From Acanthaster planci (taxonomy: Eukaryota > Echinodermata > Asteroidea > Valvatida > Acanthasteridae), in assembly GCF_001949145.1 (NCBI RefSeq), contig NW_019091360.1, positions 2,387,036 to 2,451,035 of the forward strand: 64,000 bases of DNA. Direction: 5' to 3'. Below, in pieces: positions 40,001 through 52,100 of this stretch. A model generated the notes under the pieces. That model was given only the letters and a program-made list of their open reading frames with translations. It was not told where the DNA came from and searched no databases. Position numbers and translations under genes: made by a program. The stretch's first letter is position 1; each line of letters starts with the position of its first letter.

Positions 40001-40286
40001 TTATTACCATCTCCATTCATTTTGTGTTACTTTGTCTCTTTCAACATCGTACACTTGATTTAGACTTTTTTCACCTTCTTCCCGGAGTCACTCCGAGTAG
40101 CCAGTGATTCTAATATGCCAGTGGGCCTAGGCCAACTGATGTTGACCATCCACATAAGGGGGGGGGGGAGTCAGAAATGTACATACCATTGTAAAGAGCT
40201 GTGTTTACAACGCCACCAACCACTGCAAGCCCAATGCCAAGTTTGCCAAGCTGGGAAAAAAGTTTGTTTAAGCCCGTTTGTGCCAT
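37061..40286 (-). CDS. PHB1: prohibitin 1
   Basis: Complete six-exon gene on the minus strand: 40286-40187, 39840-39679, 39380-39238, 38483-38367, 37822-37727 and 37276-37061. Phases match at every GT-AG border and the product is 277 aa (human 272). The N-terminal hydrophobic anchor (about residues 15-33, [18 protein letters not shown]) is followed by the SPFH/prohibitin domain ([45 protein letters not shown]) and a C-terminal coiled coil ([29 protein letters not shown]). PHB1 forms ring complexes with PHB2 in the inner mitochondrial membrane that chaperone new membrane proteins and hold back the m-AAA protease. The start matches the family N terminus. A more upstream in-frame Met (40304) adds six residues and is less likely. 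The human Akt site Thr258 is Asn262 here; the adjacent Tyr is kept. It is head to head with La. Confidence 0.97.
38011..38275 (-). repeat. tRNA-derived SINE, most complete copy
   Basis: Read on the minus strand it has an A-box-like GAGTGGTTAAG (38189-38199 region), as in Ser/Leu tRNAs, and a B box GGTTCGTGTCC (38148-38158), about 40 nt apart. A non-tRNA body with CCCTTACCCAATG and CGTTGGGAGATG segments follows. It sits in a prohibitin intron. Confidence 0.75.
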
Positions 40287-40599
40287 CGTCAGACGACTTT
40301 TCACCTGCTAATTTAGGCTCGCCTTCTTTCCCTTCGATCGAGTAAGAAACGTGTTCCGACTAACGTGATGTAACGTGCTGGAGAGACACTCGAGAAAATT
40401 TTACAAACAAACTTTCTCTTGGTCAGTAATTGATACTGACTATGAATGCATTTACAAATATTATTGATGGCTGTATTCTTTCAGACTAAGCTTTCAAACA
40501 TGCAAAAATCAGGATTTTTATCGTTCACAGCGCAAACGAGATCGCTACGGCATGAGCATAAATGCAACGCTTGAGCTAGCACGAGCGAACAAACATCAC

Positions 40600-40611
40600 T
40601 GCGCAAGCGCA
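40600..40611. promoter_or_regulatory. NRF1-like site
   Basis: TGCGCAAGCGCA differs at one position from the palindromic NRF1 consensus (YGCGCAYGCGCR). It lies 314 bp before the prohibitin ATG. NRF1 classically drives nuclear genes for mitochondrial proteins. Confidence 0.5.
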
Positions 40612-40996
40612 TACCTTTCAGCAACAACTACAAAATTGCATCATATTCTACAAATAATTTCAAATTTAGTTCCCCTTTTGGGGAATGAAAAACAAATTAA
40701 CCCCACTTAATTATTATTTGAAAAATCTCTCTGAAGGTCATATAAATAAAAATATATTATTGCACAATATTACTAATACACATTGCACGTTTTACATTCG
40801 TAAAATAGAATGGATGGAATACCAGGCGATAAACCCCAGACAGAACGCTTTGTCATCCGACGTTACATTAGTTTGGAGTTCTTGACCTCCTCTTAGCTCA
40901 TGATATGACCTTTAACCTTACAACTGCCTGATGCAAGCGTGGTGTTTTCCTACGTCGTGATGCATATATGCCTCGTGTTTTCACTGAAATAATGTG

Positions 40997-41002
40997 CACG
41001 TG
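40997..41002. promoter_or_regulatory. canonical E-box CACGTG
   Basis: The core of GCACGTGC, the Myc/Max or USF type E-box. It is immediately upstream of the probable La first exon. Confidence 0.4.
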
Positions 41003-41004
41003 CG

Positions 41005-41149
41005 GTTGAAATCAAACGACTTGAAATCGCGGCTGGCCCGAAAGTGGAGGAATAAGAGGAGTGTCCTGCAAGTGCAATTCCGAAATTTTATTGCAGTAGC
41101 CAGGTCGTGCTTTTTAAAGAAGTCCTTTATGAACAACGGTAGTGTCAAG
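41005..41149 (+). other. probable non-coding first exon of La
   Basis: The only firm border is the donor CAAG/GTGAGG at 41149/41150. The 5' end is a guess placed just after the E-box. No coding frame is claimed. Confidence 0.3.
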
Positions 41150-42152
41150 GTGAGGCCTCAACCATTGCATTGTCAACCAACCAAATCAACCGCCAGTCAG
41201 CGTCAGTGGAGGTGCGTGTGCACATCGCAACTTGAACTTCCCTGAATTCGCTGGAGTCCCCCGCTGCATACACACTGTAGGTACCCGGGCCTATATTACA
41301 AAATTTTGAGATCTTGTAATTAAGGCCTGAAAATATTTTAATCATGTAGGCTTAGAGCATTCAGAATAATTTAATTTGATACTAAAAATCGCTTCATACT
41401 AGGTTATAATGTAACATGTAAGTCAGGCCTGTGGAAATTTTTGTTCTCGAAAAAATGGCTCTTTGATTTCTGTGTTTGTATGACATGTTAAGCAAAGAAA
41501 GAGACGGCACTTCCTTGTACATTGTACAGCCTACAGGAAGACATGGCGCAGCACTGCACTTGCATGACATGAGCCGTCATTTACTTTGGGCATGGCAAAT
41601 CAAATATTGATTTTCGGAGCTATAAAACTATGCCTCAGATGCAGATTCATTCAATTATCATGAAACTTCACCAATTTGTAGTCAGAACAATATAAACTTA
41701 ACATGCTTAAACATACATTTGCCTTTATTCTCTAATAAACATATGGATCCTTGCTTAAGTTTGCAGTGTGTTTGGTATGAGGACTATTTTTAAACATCAC
41801 CACCACCCGAGCCTGAGGATGGAATTAAAAAATTCAAAAAGAGGTGTAGAAGGGATCCCCATTATGTTATCCATCATCATCTGCATTTTAGCCAATCAGA
41901 AACAGAACATTGCCCATTTTGCGCAGGGGCATCTGCGACACAGCTACAATCAGCCAGCAGTGCGCACGGGAGAAAGTAGCGGCTGCGAATCCCATTTATT
42001 GCAACATACCTTCACACTGCCTAGCTTGTTAGCCTACTGCCAGTGTAACGTTAAACTGTAACACTCGTCAACGGGCACACATGAACAGGCTAGAACTGAG
42101 ATTTAAATGGGATTGATGTTATTCCAGTTAGTACAGTAGTAGTCAGGTTGTA

Positions 42153-42224
42153 CCCCCAGAACTGTGGGGTTCAACGTCACATACTGTAGGAGCAGGGCTG
42201 ACGTCGGACCCTACAGTTCTGGGA
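42153..42224. repeat. short inverted repeat (fold-back)
   Basis: CCCCCAGAACTGTGGGGT...ACGTCA is mirrored by TGACGT...ACCCTACAGTTCTGGGAG, with arms of about 27 nt and few mismatches. There is no ORF. Confidence 0.6.
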
Positions 42225-43113
42225 GTAGTTCAGCTTGTACATGTATGATGTAGGTCTCATGTATTATTGACTCCTAAAAGTCCTAGGTCCTGGATGTAAA
42301 TTCTAACGTAGGCCTGGTTCGAGTAACGAGGACTCTACAGATCCCTTCTACCAATCGAAACATCCCAAATTGTCTCCTTTGGACATTATGACATGCTTGA
42401 CAATGACACAGTCGATCAGATAGACTAGAGTCCCAGAACCTTCCATTGGCCTTGTGTAGGTACCATTAATTAATTTTGCTCAAAATAACTTATTCCTCTA
42501 ACATGCCTAACATAATCAAAGTCCTCAGTTTCACCCCCCCCCCAAAAAAAGGCCTGAATCTGTCATGTCTATCCAGTGCAGTCACTGTAGGGTTTAGAGT
42601 GGATCCAAGATTCTAGCAATGGTTAGGTTCACCTACATGTACCTTTGGGAAGAAAAGGGAAATTACCCATAAAAGTCGGAATTCATCCTGTTGATTCAAA
42701 ATTTTGTTGTGATTCAACTGTATGTTAATTTTCAAGGATAGCATTGACAGCATCCCAACATGTAAGCACAACATTTACAATGTACATGTACATTGAAGAC
42801 TTGGGTGTGGGCAGGCATATGCTGATAAGTGTTTGCCAAATGGCACAATGTACTGTAGCCGTGACAGATCAGGTCGTACACCAGATGTTGTGCCATTCAT
42901 TAAACAGCCGTCGTACGTGTGCCCAATCTTGAATGGTGCTTTGGCCAGTGTGTTGAGACTGCTGACTGTTATAGACTTGCAGGTACTGTGTGCAGATCTT
43001 CTTTGATATTATCTGGTTGAAGTTTTATAACTTGAGTTGTACGTTTCATTTGTTTGACTGTTGTATGTAGTTTCCCCAGAGTATCGACGGAGCGTTGCTG
43101 ACTTTGAACAATC

Positions 43114-46100
43114 ATGTCAGACAACGGTGTGAAGGAGCCCTCGGAGCTTGAGAAGAAAATCATCAGACAGATTGAGGTGTGGATGCCAGTTTCAGTCTCC
43201 TTCCATGTTCTAATAACCGCAACCCTATGGGTGTGGGGAAAAATGTTATCGAAATTTCAAGAAAGAACTTGAAAATTGTTGGACATGTTGGAGGTGATTA
43301 TTATTATCAAGCGTTCATTTACACATTTAGTGGTTGGTACCTCTGGACCCGTAAAAAATATCCATGGACCTACTTAAGTATGCACATAGCTTCTTCAAAA
43401 TGGACGACTGGGTGTGAGCGGTATTGTCATCAAACTGCATATATGTACATAATAATGTATACTTTTGGCTCACATTTAGTCAGTGTGGGTTATAGCAAAA
43501 TATATTTACAATGTACCTTTTGACTCTCAGTGTTAAATTTTATTTTTTTTTATTTAATGACATTGAAAGTACATGTGACTGACCTAAAAACCTGGCCTAT
43601 GAATGACTGTACTAAGAATTTAATGGGATGTAAACTTGTGTAGTTACAGTAGAGCTAAAAAAACAAATTACATCAAAATTTACAAGAATATGAAATATCT
43701 CCCGTAATTTTACTGTAACGTTTAACAGAAACTTCTTTCTGTTGTTTCCATTAATTTCTTTGGTGTCTTGTTTTCTTTCAGTATTACTTCGGAGATGTCA
43801 ACCTAAAACGGGACCGCTTTCTCCAAGAGAAAATTAAAGAAGATGATGGATGTATCCTAATATAAACAAGAGACAAAAGAATTTGCATACACAGAACCTT
43901 CTGGTGTTTAGTTCACGATTGTCTACCATTAAACTTAATCAGCTTACTCACGATGGAAAACCAGTGACTGGGTAGGTTTCTATTTTGATTAGTTTGTGGT
44001 TGAACAAACACAGTGGACTGAAGATAAATTTGAACACGGCATCAGTGACCCAACAACTTATGTGTCATCAGATTTGTTAGGAGTCATCTTTCTTTATTGA
44101 GAAGGTACAGGTTACAAAACATAAACACCTATAGATGTGCTGTATGGTGTACACCTAGAATGACAGTGCTAGCCAGATTAGGACTGCTGCAAACCTGGGC
44201 AGCAGTAGATGCAGCACTGCGACCTGGTTAAAACAATAAATTAAACCCACTTCATTTGATTTCCATAAGGTTTTTTTTTTAAATAAGGTCTTTGATGAGA
44301 GAGTTTCCAAGTTAGGTTTGTGGTTACACCATGCCTTTTAGTGAGTGTTGGTACTGAAGGGAACCGGTTACTTGACGTTTTTGGCAGTGTGCTCTGTCCG
44401 TCATCAGAAGTTTCCTTAGCACAGACTCTCAGGGGTCCCCCTGGAAACCATGATCAAGTTTAACAGGTTGAAGGCTCTGACTGAAGACTTCAGCGTCATC
44501 ACTGCAGCATTGGAAAAATCCACAGCTAACTTGATGGAAGTAAGTCAAATCCTTGGCTCAGTTCCAGTGACTTGTTGGGCGGAACATGAAAGCATGTGCA
44601 TTAATGACAAAGGTGGCTAAAAGCTTACATGGCCTTTTAATTAAAAATATACACAGGTCCAAACCTCATGGTTATTTTCTCTAAGATTCATCTTCATGCT
44701 TTTTGCTGCCATGACCAATTTAGTCAGTGAAAAAGGTCCATTGCCCTGTGACTCAGCAAAGGGACCATCTCGAAAGTTTTAACGCCAAAGTACTGAAACA
44801 ATAATAATCCCCTTACATAAAACCTTAGCCATGCTTAAATCAAGCAATCTGCCAGTTGAAAAATTATTTTGTCAATCAGAAAATGGAATCAGATTGAAGA
44901 GGCCTTTGAGTGTGAAATTGCGGTTGGACATCGGACATTTCCCGAGCACTTATTGTTTGAACAAAAAGATGCTCGGACCAATTGTCTCACCAACATATCA
45001 ATAACAGCTCTTAAAATATCAACACAATATATGGGATTATGGCACCTGTTTATTATTAGTTTTGTGTTAGAATTACATTAATTATGCTCAAGGCATTCAT
45101 CAGGGCTGATCACTCATCACCGGCCTGTGTCACCTAGCGCCACGCGTGTATGTATACTTTACTTGCACAGACATGAAATCACCCCATAATACTTCGCACT
45201 GTCAGAGTGGTGAAAACACGTGCCCGAAACTCTATGCATTAAACGAAGCTGCTCTGGTTCCTGCCGCACTGCACCCATGCAAAACAATGGGCGATGGAAA
45301 CGTAGCAACTAGTACCAGTCTGAACTGTACATGTACTGAATATAAACACATGTACTGTACATAAACACTCTTCATCGGCTGTACACGTCACAAATGCAAA
45401 AGGCTGCAGGCTGGAAAGACATCGATGTTATGTTGCAAGAGGTTTCCTGTAAGTTAATTCACAGAACATGGTCTCTTATTTATGTTTGTATTTTCTGTGT
45501 TCATGAGTGTAATTTGAGGTTGTTCTGTTCATGGAACAAGGTTTAGTGCCTGCTGGTCTGATGCATCATGCACCCTTACCACACGATACATGGACATTTT
45601 TGGCCAGTTTGCTGTCGTGATTGCCATTGTGATTGTGTGATTTGTTCATAATTTTCCTGTGAATTGCCGTATGTAGAAATTTTTACATAGATTAAGACAG
45701 GTGTTCATCACTTTTTGAGATACTTTGGGAGGCTGCGTAATGACATTTTGTCCGAGAACTTTTTGGGTCTAATTTCGCGCTCTGGGATTACTGAAAGGGA
45801 GAGTGGACGTTAGACTTGTACATGGGAGTAATGAAGTGCCTTGGATTATTCCCACAAGTCAATGGACCACAAGATCAGGACACACTTAGTTCTCCCCATG
45901 CTGATTGTTACTGTAGACACAGACACATACATGTACATGTAGGGGATCTAGCATGGGAAATGGCTTTTAAAAGGATGAGTCCCCTCCTCCCGCCTCCCCT
46001 ATTTTTCTGTTAATAAGTTCTTCTTACCGACTAGTTGGGTGTTATTTTTTAAAGAACCTGCGAGCTCATCTTGAAAGTGTGATACATGTACATGTACTAA

Positions 46101-49100
46101 TGTATTCAGGATGAACAGACATTTTAAACACTATTCACATGCACTGAAATCAATTAAAATGTGTAATGTTTAATTTACATAAACAATTTCCTGATTTTTA
46201 TTTTTAAAAAAAGGCAATCAGTATTGCAATTCGGAAATTTGGAATAATAGGCAGAGATCTTTCAGCATGTTCTGACCTTTCTTCGATTGTCACCCTACCA
46301 GTGTTGATTGGTCTTTAACCATGAGTTCTCTCTCTTTCTGTCAAATCTTTCTCAGATAAGTGAGGACAGAAACAAGATTCGCCGTCTGCCGAGCAAGCCC
46401 CTACCTCAAGACACAACAGAATACAGGAGGAATGTCCGAGAAAAAAGCGTCTACTGTGTAAGTCTATCTGAGGCTTAGTTACTGCTCCCAGGTCCAGACA
46501 TGACTGGTGAAATGTTGATCCATTCCAGCTTAGTAATCCAATTGCCTTAGAATGCTGTTATAACAATCAAGATGGGGTCTACACAAAATGTTGCGTGCAG
46601 TGGTCGTTCAATACAGCAAGCTTTGGCTGTTTATGCCTCTCGTTTCTGCCAATTCAAATGTGTGGCGGCCTGCCTCGTGAATGTGTCTGACTGAGGCTTT
46701 TTTGGCTAACACAGTTACCTCATACATAAAAATTTAAGTAAAAATATATGTACATGTAAATATGAAAATCTGCGCTTTTTGCCACATTTATTTGTTTTTT
46801 CTTTCAAGTTTCACTTTTTGGGTTCGGCAGTGTCTATGACGGCAGCATTTTCACTTCATCGATATCCACAGATTCAAATGTGTCATGTATTACATCGTTC
46901 TTTCCATGCATTTCAGAAAGGTTTTCCCCTCGACGCTGAAGTGGGCCAGATTCAAGATTTCCTTGACAGGTTTGGCGAGACAGAGCACGTCATGATGAGA
47001 CGAGATAGGGAGAATAAATTCAAGGTAACATCCCCATACAGAGTATTTACATTAGAGGATGCTCCAACACTGACAGTATGGAAACTCTGCCTGGCCTCAC
47101 AGTTTTGTAGATGTGCTTTCTTGACACACAAAGTGAGGATTCTTTGAGACTCTCCAAATAGCCAGTGCAAATAGTTCAAGAAATCACACACAAATCTTAC
47201 ATTCAAGGGTATTTTAATACGTATTTTGCATTTGGGGAAATGTTGATTTTAATAACAGGGTTTGACTTTACACTGATCTATATATTCTGTGTTTGTCCAA
47301 GAGCTTGTAAGAAAATTCACAAGTGTACTCAGGTTGGACTGGAACCCATGACCTCCCGCTTACTAGTGCATAGGGCTGTACCAAATATCTGAATATTCGA
47401 TCAATTCCTGGATATTTGAATATTATTTTCAAAATTTGAATATTTGAATGCAAAATTCATAAAAAGGAAATGAGGTTTTTCTCTTGTTTTAAATAAGAAA
47501 AATTCCACCGTGGAGACTTGTTTCGAGCAGATTCAAATGAAAAGCGACAGAAGTCTTTAAATAATTTGTTGAACTACTTAAAAGGAATAGAAATTTTTAA
47601 CAGGACAAGAAGTATTATTTGTCTCTTAAACCTGGCAAATTAGTGGCTTGACATACCCCTAGACGTGATGTGACGTGTAAAGCTATTATAGTGATTATAA
47701 GGAACAATGGTGTGCGTTATTGCAACTGATTTTGTATATGGTTTGTTCATCAACAATCTGCTGGTGGGTACGACTGAATATTCGGATGTTCAATAGAATT
47801 GAATGTCAAATATTTGAACAGTGAATTATTTGAATTGACTCAGCCCTACTAGTGCAGATTTCATAACCCCTTGATCACCAAGCTTGCCGGGGTCGCCTGG
47901 CCGGTCTAAGTCAGAAGTAGCAGTACTGCAAACTATTTCAAGGTGTACTTTGCATGGGGAGATTTTAATTTTAAATAACAGGTTTTGTGTGTGCGACCCA
48001 TGTACCTGCATTACCTGAGTAGTGTCTCATAATTTTACTTACCACATCAGTTTCTACATGTTGCATGCCACATAGGAATCAAGTGTGCTCATGTGTTGAC
48101 GCATTGAATCGGAGCTCTCCCCCTCAAAGTCGAATCAAACTAGGACAGGGGTATTAATCCTAACCACGCTGAACTCAATGATATCCAGCAGTTGGATATT
48201 GCTGATGTGAGCAGTGAACAAAAAGCCTTTCGTTCTAGCTGTTTCTTTCAGGTCCAGCAAGCTTCACACTCAAAAAACTTTTCATTGTTGTTGGATTCAG
48301 GAGGATGGCTGCAAAGTTTGGGTAGGGGGTAAGGGATAATGGATTTAAGAGCCAAATATTTTGAACTCGTAAGATGACACCATGCATTACACATTTCAGT
48401 GCATCATGTATGTACATCTATGGCCAGGCTGTTATGTAGTTTAAAGTGCCGCCTTTCTTTTGTATTTCTGTTATTTTCAGGGATCAGTGTTTGCCACATT
48501 CAGAGATAAGGAGTCGAGCACAAAGTTCCTGAGAGAGGAGGGCTTGAAATATGGAGAGACAGAACTTATTAAGATGACCAAGTATGTTGTGTCATAATGT
48601 GGCTATCAGATATCTGTGCACATATTTTTCTTCATTTCGGGAATTTGTTGCAAATGGGAATAGAAGTGTTTACACAAAACCTGAATAAAGACTTGCTATC
48701 TGACCACAAATATTTTCGGCCCAATGCACCGGGCTTACCCTTTCCACAATAACGGCATTAAAACCATAATGAATGCATGCTTGTACTGTTTCCCCATTAA
48801 TTGCGCTGCAGTGCAGTTCTTTACACAAAATGGCCGAAACTAATGATAAAAGCGATGCTTCCTTCCTTCTGCAAAGAAATAACAAAGAAACAAAGCAAGC
48901 GTTCTTACAAGAAAATTGTTGTCCATACAGGGATGACTGTTGAAGCTCTTTTAAGAAAGCGGATAGGAGAAAATGGCAAATTGTTAAGATACCAACCAGG
49001 TGGTGATGACTTATTCAGGCATTGTACAAAGCATGTAATGTTTCACATTTGTGCAGTGGAAAAATAATGAATACTTTCCACCTGGCTTCACCTCACAGAA

Positions 49101-52100
49101 TGGAACGTTTCGTCTGTTACCTTATGAAATTATTCTTTCCATCACACCAAAGTAACACATTTAAGAAATTAAGATTGTTAGGAGGGTAATGCTGTGTGTA
49201 TTACGGTTTCGCTTAGGTATTCCATCCCCGCACACCCTTGTACATGCTGTGATGATGTTAGCAATCTGTCAATCCACTGATTTCACAGTGATGTCAGAAT
49301 TCATATATCTGAGCATGGATATCATGAATCTATGGTGAATCTAGACTACATCCCACACTTCTTTACAACTTCAGACGTATAGCCTCTTTGATTCTTGTAT
49401 CTTTGTGTCTGCATATTGTTGTTTTGACATTAGATTTGAAAGGCAATTGATTCATTCTCTCTTTTTGTTTTTTTTCGCAGAGAAAATTATTTTCTGAAGA
49501 AGGTAGAAGAAAGGAAACAGAAGAGGGAGGAAGAGAAACTCAAGAAACAACAGTATGTTAATTTCTTTTATTTAATCATTTTTTTCTCTTCCTGTTTCTA
49601 ATTAAATGGAAAAGATCAGCGATGGTATTAATACTTATCAATCTTTAAGAAGGCTTTCTATAAACCCCAAGGCTGGAGGTAAGCAAAAAGTCGAGATACC
49701 TTAAGTATTAATGTTAATCTGTCCACTGGTAAGTTTCAATCTACTCCACATTGTACTATAGGACCTCAAAATTGCTTTTCTTGGCTGTTCCGAGAGCTCT
49801 ACATCTGTCTAAACAATGCAGTTGCAGTGATGATGTCTTGTTATCTGTCAATCCACTGACTTGCACAGTGATGACAAACCACAAACCTGAGCAACGTATC
49901 ACCAGTCCAATCTTTCAGATGGGTACTAGACTGTTGATTTTCCACTCAATTGTTGGCCAGAGCCATAACCAACTACCATGCTATACCATACCTGTGTGTT
50001 GTTTCAGTGTTTAGCCTTGGTGTACACATCAGTGGATATTAAAATTGTATACCATGGTATAATGGTACTGAATTAGGCCATTTATTTTTTGCTAGTCAAT
50101 TATATCATAATGCTAATCAAATGACAATGTGGTTAGCAAATTTGCTAATCAATTTTATTTTCATATATAACGGGTTTGCCCTCACCCAACGTATATTNNN
50201 NNNNNNNNNNNNNNNNNNNNNNNNNNNNNNNNNNNNNNNNNNNNNNNNTTCAACCACCGAGCTTGCCGGGGTCGGCTGGCCGGTCCGAGTCAAATGAAGC
50301 AGCGGGTACTGCAGACTATTTTCAAGATGTATTTTTGCATTTTATTTTCTTATTTCCATCACTGGGGCATCACTTTTTGTCCAGTTTATGCATTGCTTAG
50401 CAGCGCCAAATCCTTTGGTATTGGAGATTATTGATGCTGTGTTTGAATTCTGAGAATTAATTTTTTTTGTCTGCAGGGAAAAAGAGAGGAAAGAGAGAGA
50501 AGCAATCGAGGCACAAAAGGTATGCTGTAGTTGGGAGATAGGAACCCAGACTTGAAGATGCAGGTTAATCTGTTACAGTTGCATTGATGATGTTTGTAAT
50601 CAGTCAATCCACTGAAGCACAGTGATGACAAAACTACAAACCAAATCTGAGCAAACATGCCTCCCTCAAATAAATTACCCTTCATTATAAAGCTTATGCT
50701 TTAATGTGACCAGATCCCTCAGAATGAATCTGAAAGCCATCTTTTCTGTTTTAGTGTGCATATTAAAGCAAACTTAGCTTGTTGTATTGAGGTATTTCAC
50801 AGTTTGGCATCCTGATGAATATGGACACTAGGTGAAAAGGTTGAGGGTTTCTGTTGAAATTATCTGGTTGTGTCGAAACTAGTATCTGATGGACACTGCA
50901 GTTGGTAGAGCTTTAGCAATGTGGTCCAGCGGTTATAGGTTCAAATCTCTCTGGTAGATTTCTTTGTTCATCTTCGTCATCATGAGCATGTTATCTGTTT
51001 TCCGCCTTCATCAATTCCTGGTTTCTTGTAAAGGCCCCCATAAGTCAAAATTGGCTCTCATGATGTCTGACACGCCCTATTAGGTTGGGTCACAAATTAT
51101 TATTCAATCACTACCTCGGTAGAAAGTTGGCAAACCTTTCTTGAGGTTGCACATTCAAATCCCGCTCCAGTCAGTTTCGTTGTTGAGTTTTATTTTCATT
51201 ATAAGCACCTTGAGAGTTTCTCCGACAACTCAATTTTAAACAAAAAGCTGATTGGAATTCCAATTGGAATTGAAGTTACAGTTACTGTGAATACATCTTG
51301 ATGCCAGATATTTCTCATTTTTGTATGTTGTAACAGGCTGAGTTTGGTGACTACGAGAAAGGCTGCATTCTTCACTTCAGCAGTGCTAGTGACCAGATGT
51401 CAAGGGAAGACTTGAAGGAATTTTTCTCAGAGTACGGAACAGTGAGCTGGATTGACTTTGTCAGAGGTCAGACAGAGGTAGGCATCTAGCCCTGGGTACT
51501 CACATTCAAACCAAACCAAATCTATGCCAGTGTATGTGTTTGTCATAAAGGCAGTCAACTTTGTATATCAATTGTTCAAACTATTGGCATATTAAAACAT
51601 TGTTCTGTTGCATCATCAGGTGTTGCATATGATCAAATCATGTCCATTTGAAAGATAGATTTTGTAGATTTGTCTAAATGCAAGCTTGAGCATTTAACTG
51701 AACTGTGAACTATTCACGGTCAGGGATTAGGTATTGTTAACCACTTGCTGCCGGGTGCTTTTAACCACTTCGTGCCGGGGCATTTTTCAACATTGATGAT
51801 GCTGGGCCGGCATGACTATTATTTTTTCCATTTTCAAAATCCTTCAACAATTCATCCCATTTAACAGTCGTTTATAGCCACACGGAGTAGTCTTTAGGCA
51901 CTACTCTAAGTTGACAGGTGACCTTCATTGATGCCCGAATATTTCAGCCAGGCCTGCAGCCTTGTAAACAGAGCCCAGATTGTGCGGTGTTATACAACTG
52001 TCTTCTGTTCACAAACCTGGCTCAGTGCACTGCTGACCTCTTTTCAATTGGGGCCAGGTTAGCGTGCAGCGGTGCTTCGTGGCTCATCGCTGCGGTGGTG

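Larger units (their letters stand above)
40287..43113. other. head-to-head PHB1/La intergenic and La 5' UTR region
   Basis: Prohibitin starts leftward at 40286 and La coding begins at 43114. A likely non-coding La exon ends at 41149 with a strong donor (GTCAAG/GTGAGG). Acceptors near 43070-43079, just upstream of the La ATG, would receive it. The rest looks like La 5' intron with one short inverted repeat. Confidence 0.5.

Noticed and set aside
44290-44356. TTGATGA and CTGA boxes in La intron 2, a possible fourth snoRNA
   Set aside because: The flanks do not form a terminal stem, internal D'/C' boxes are missing, and it shares nothing with the other three.
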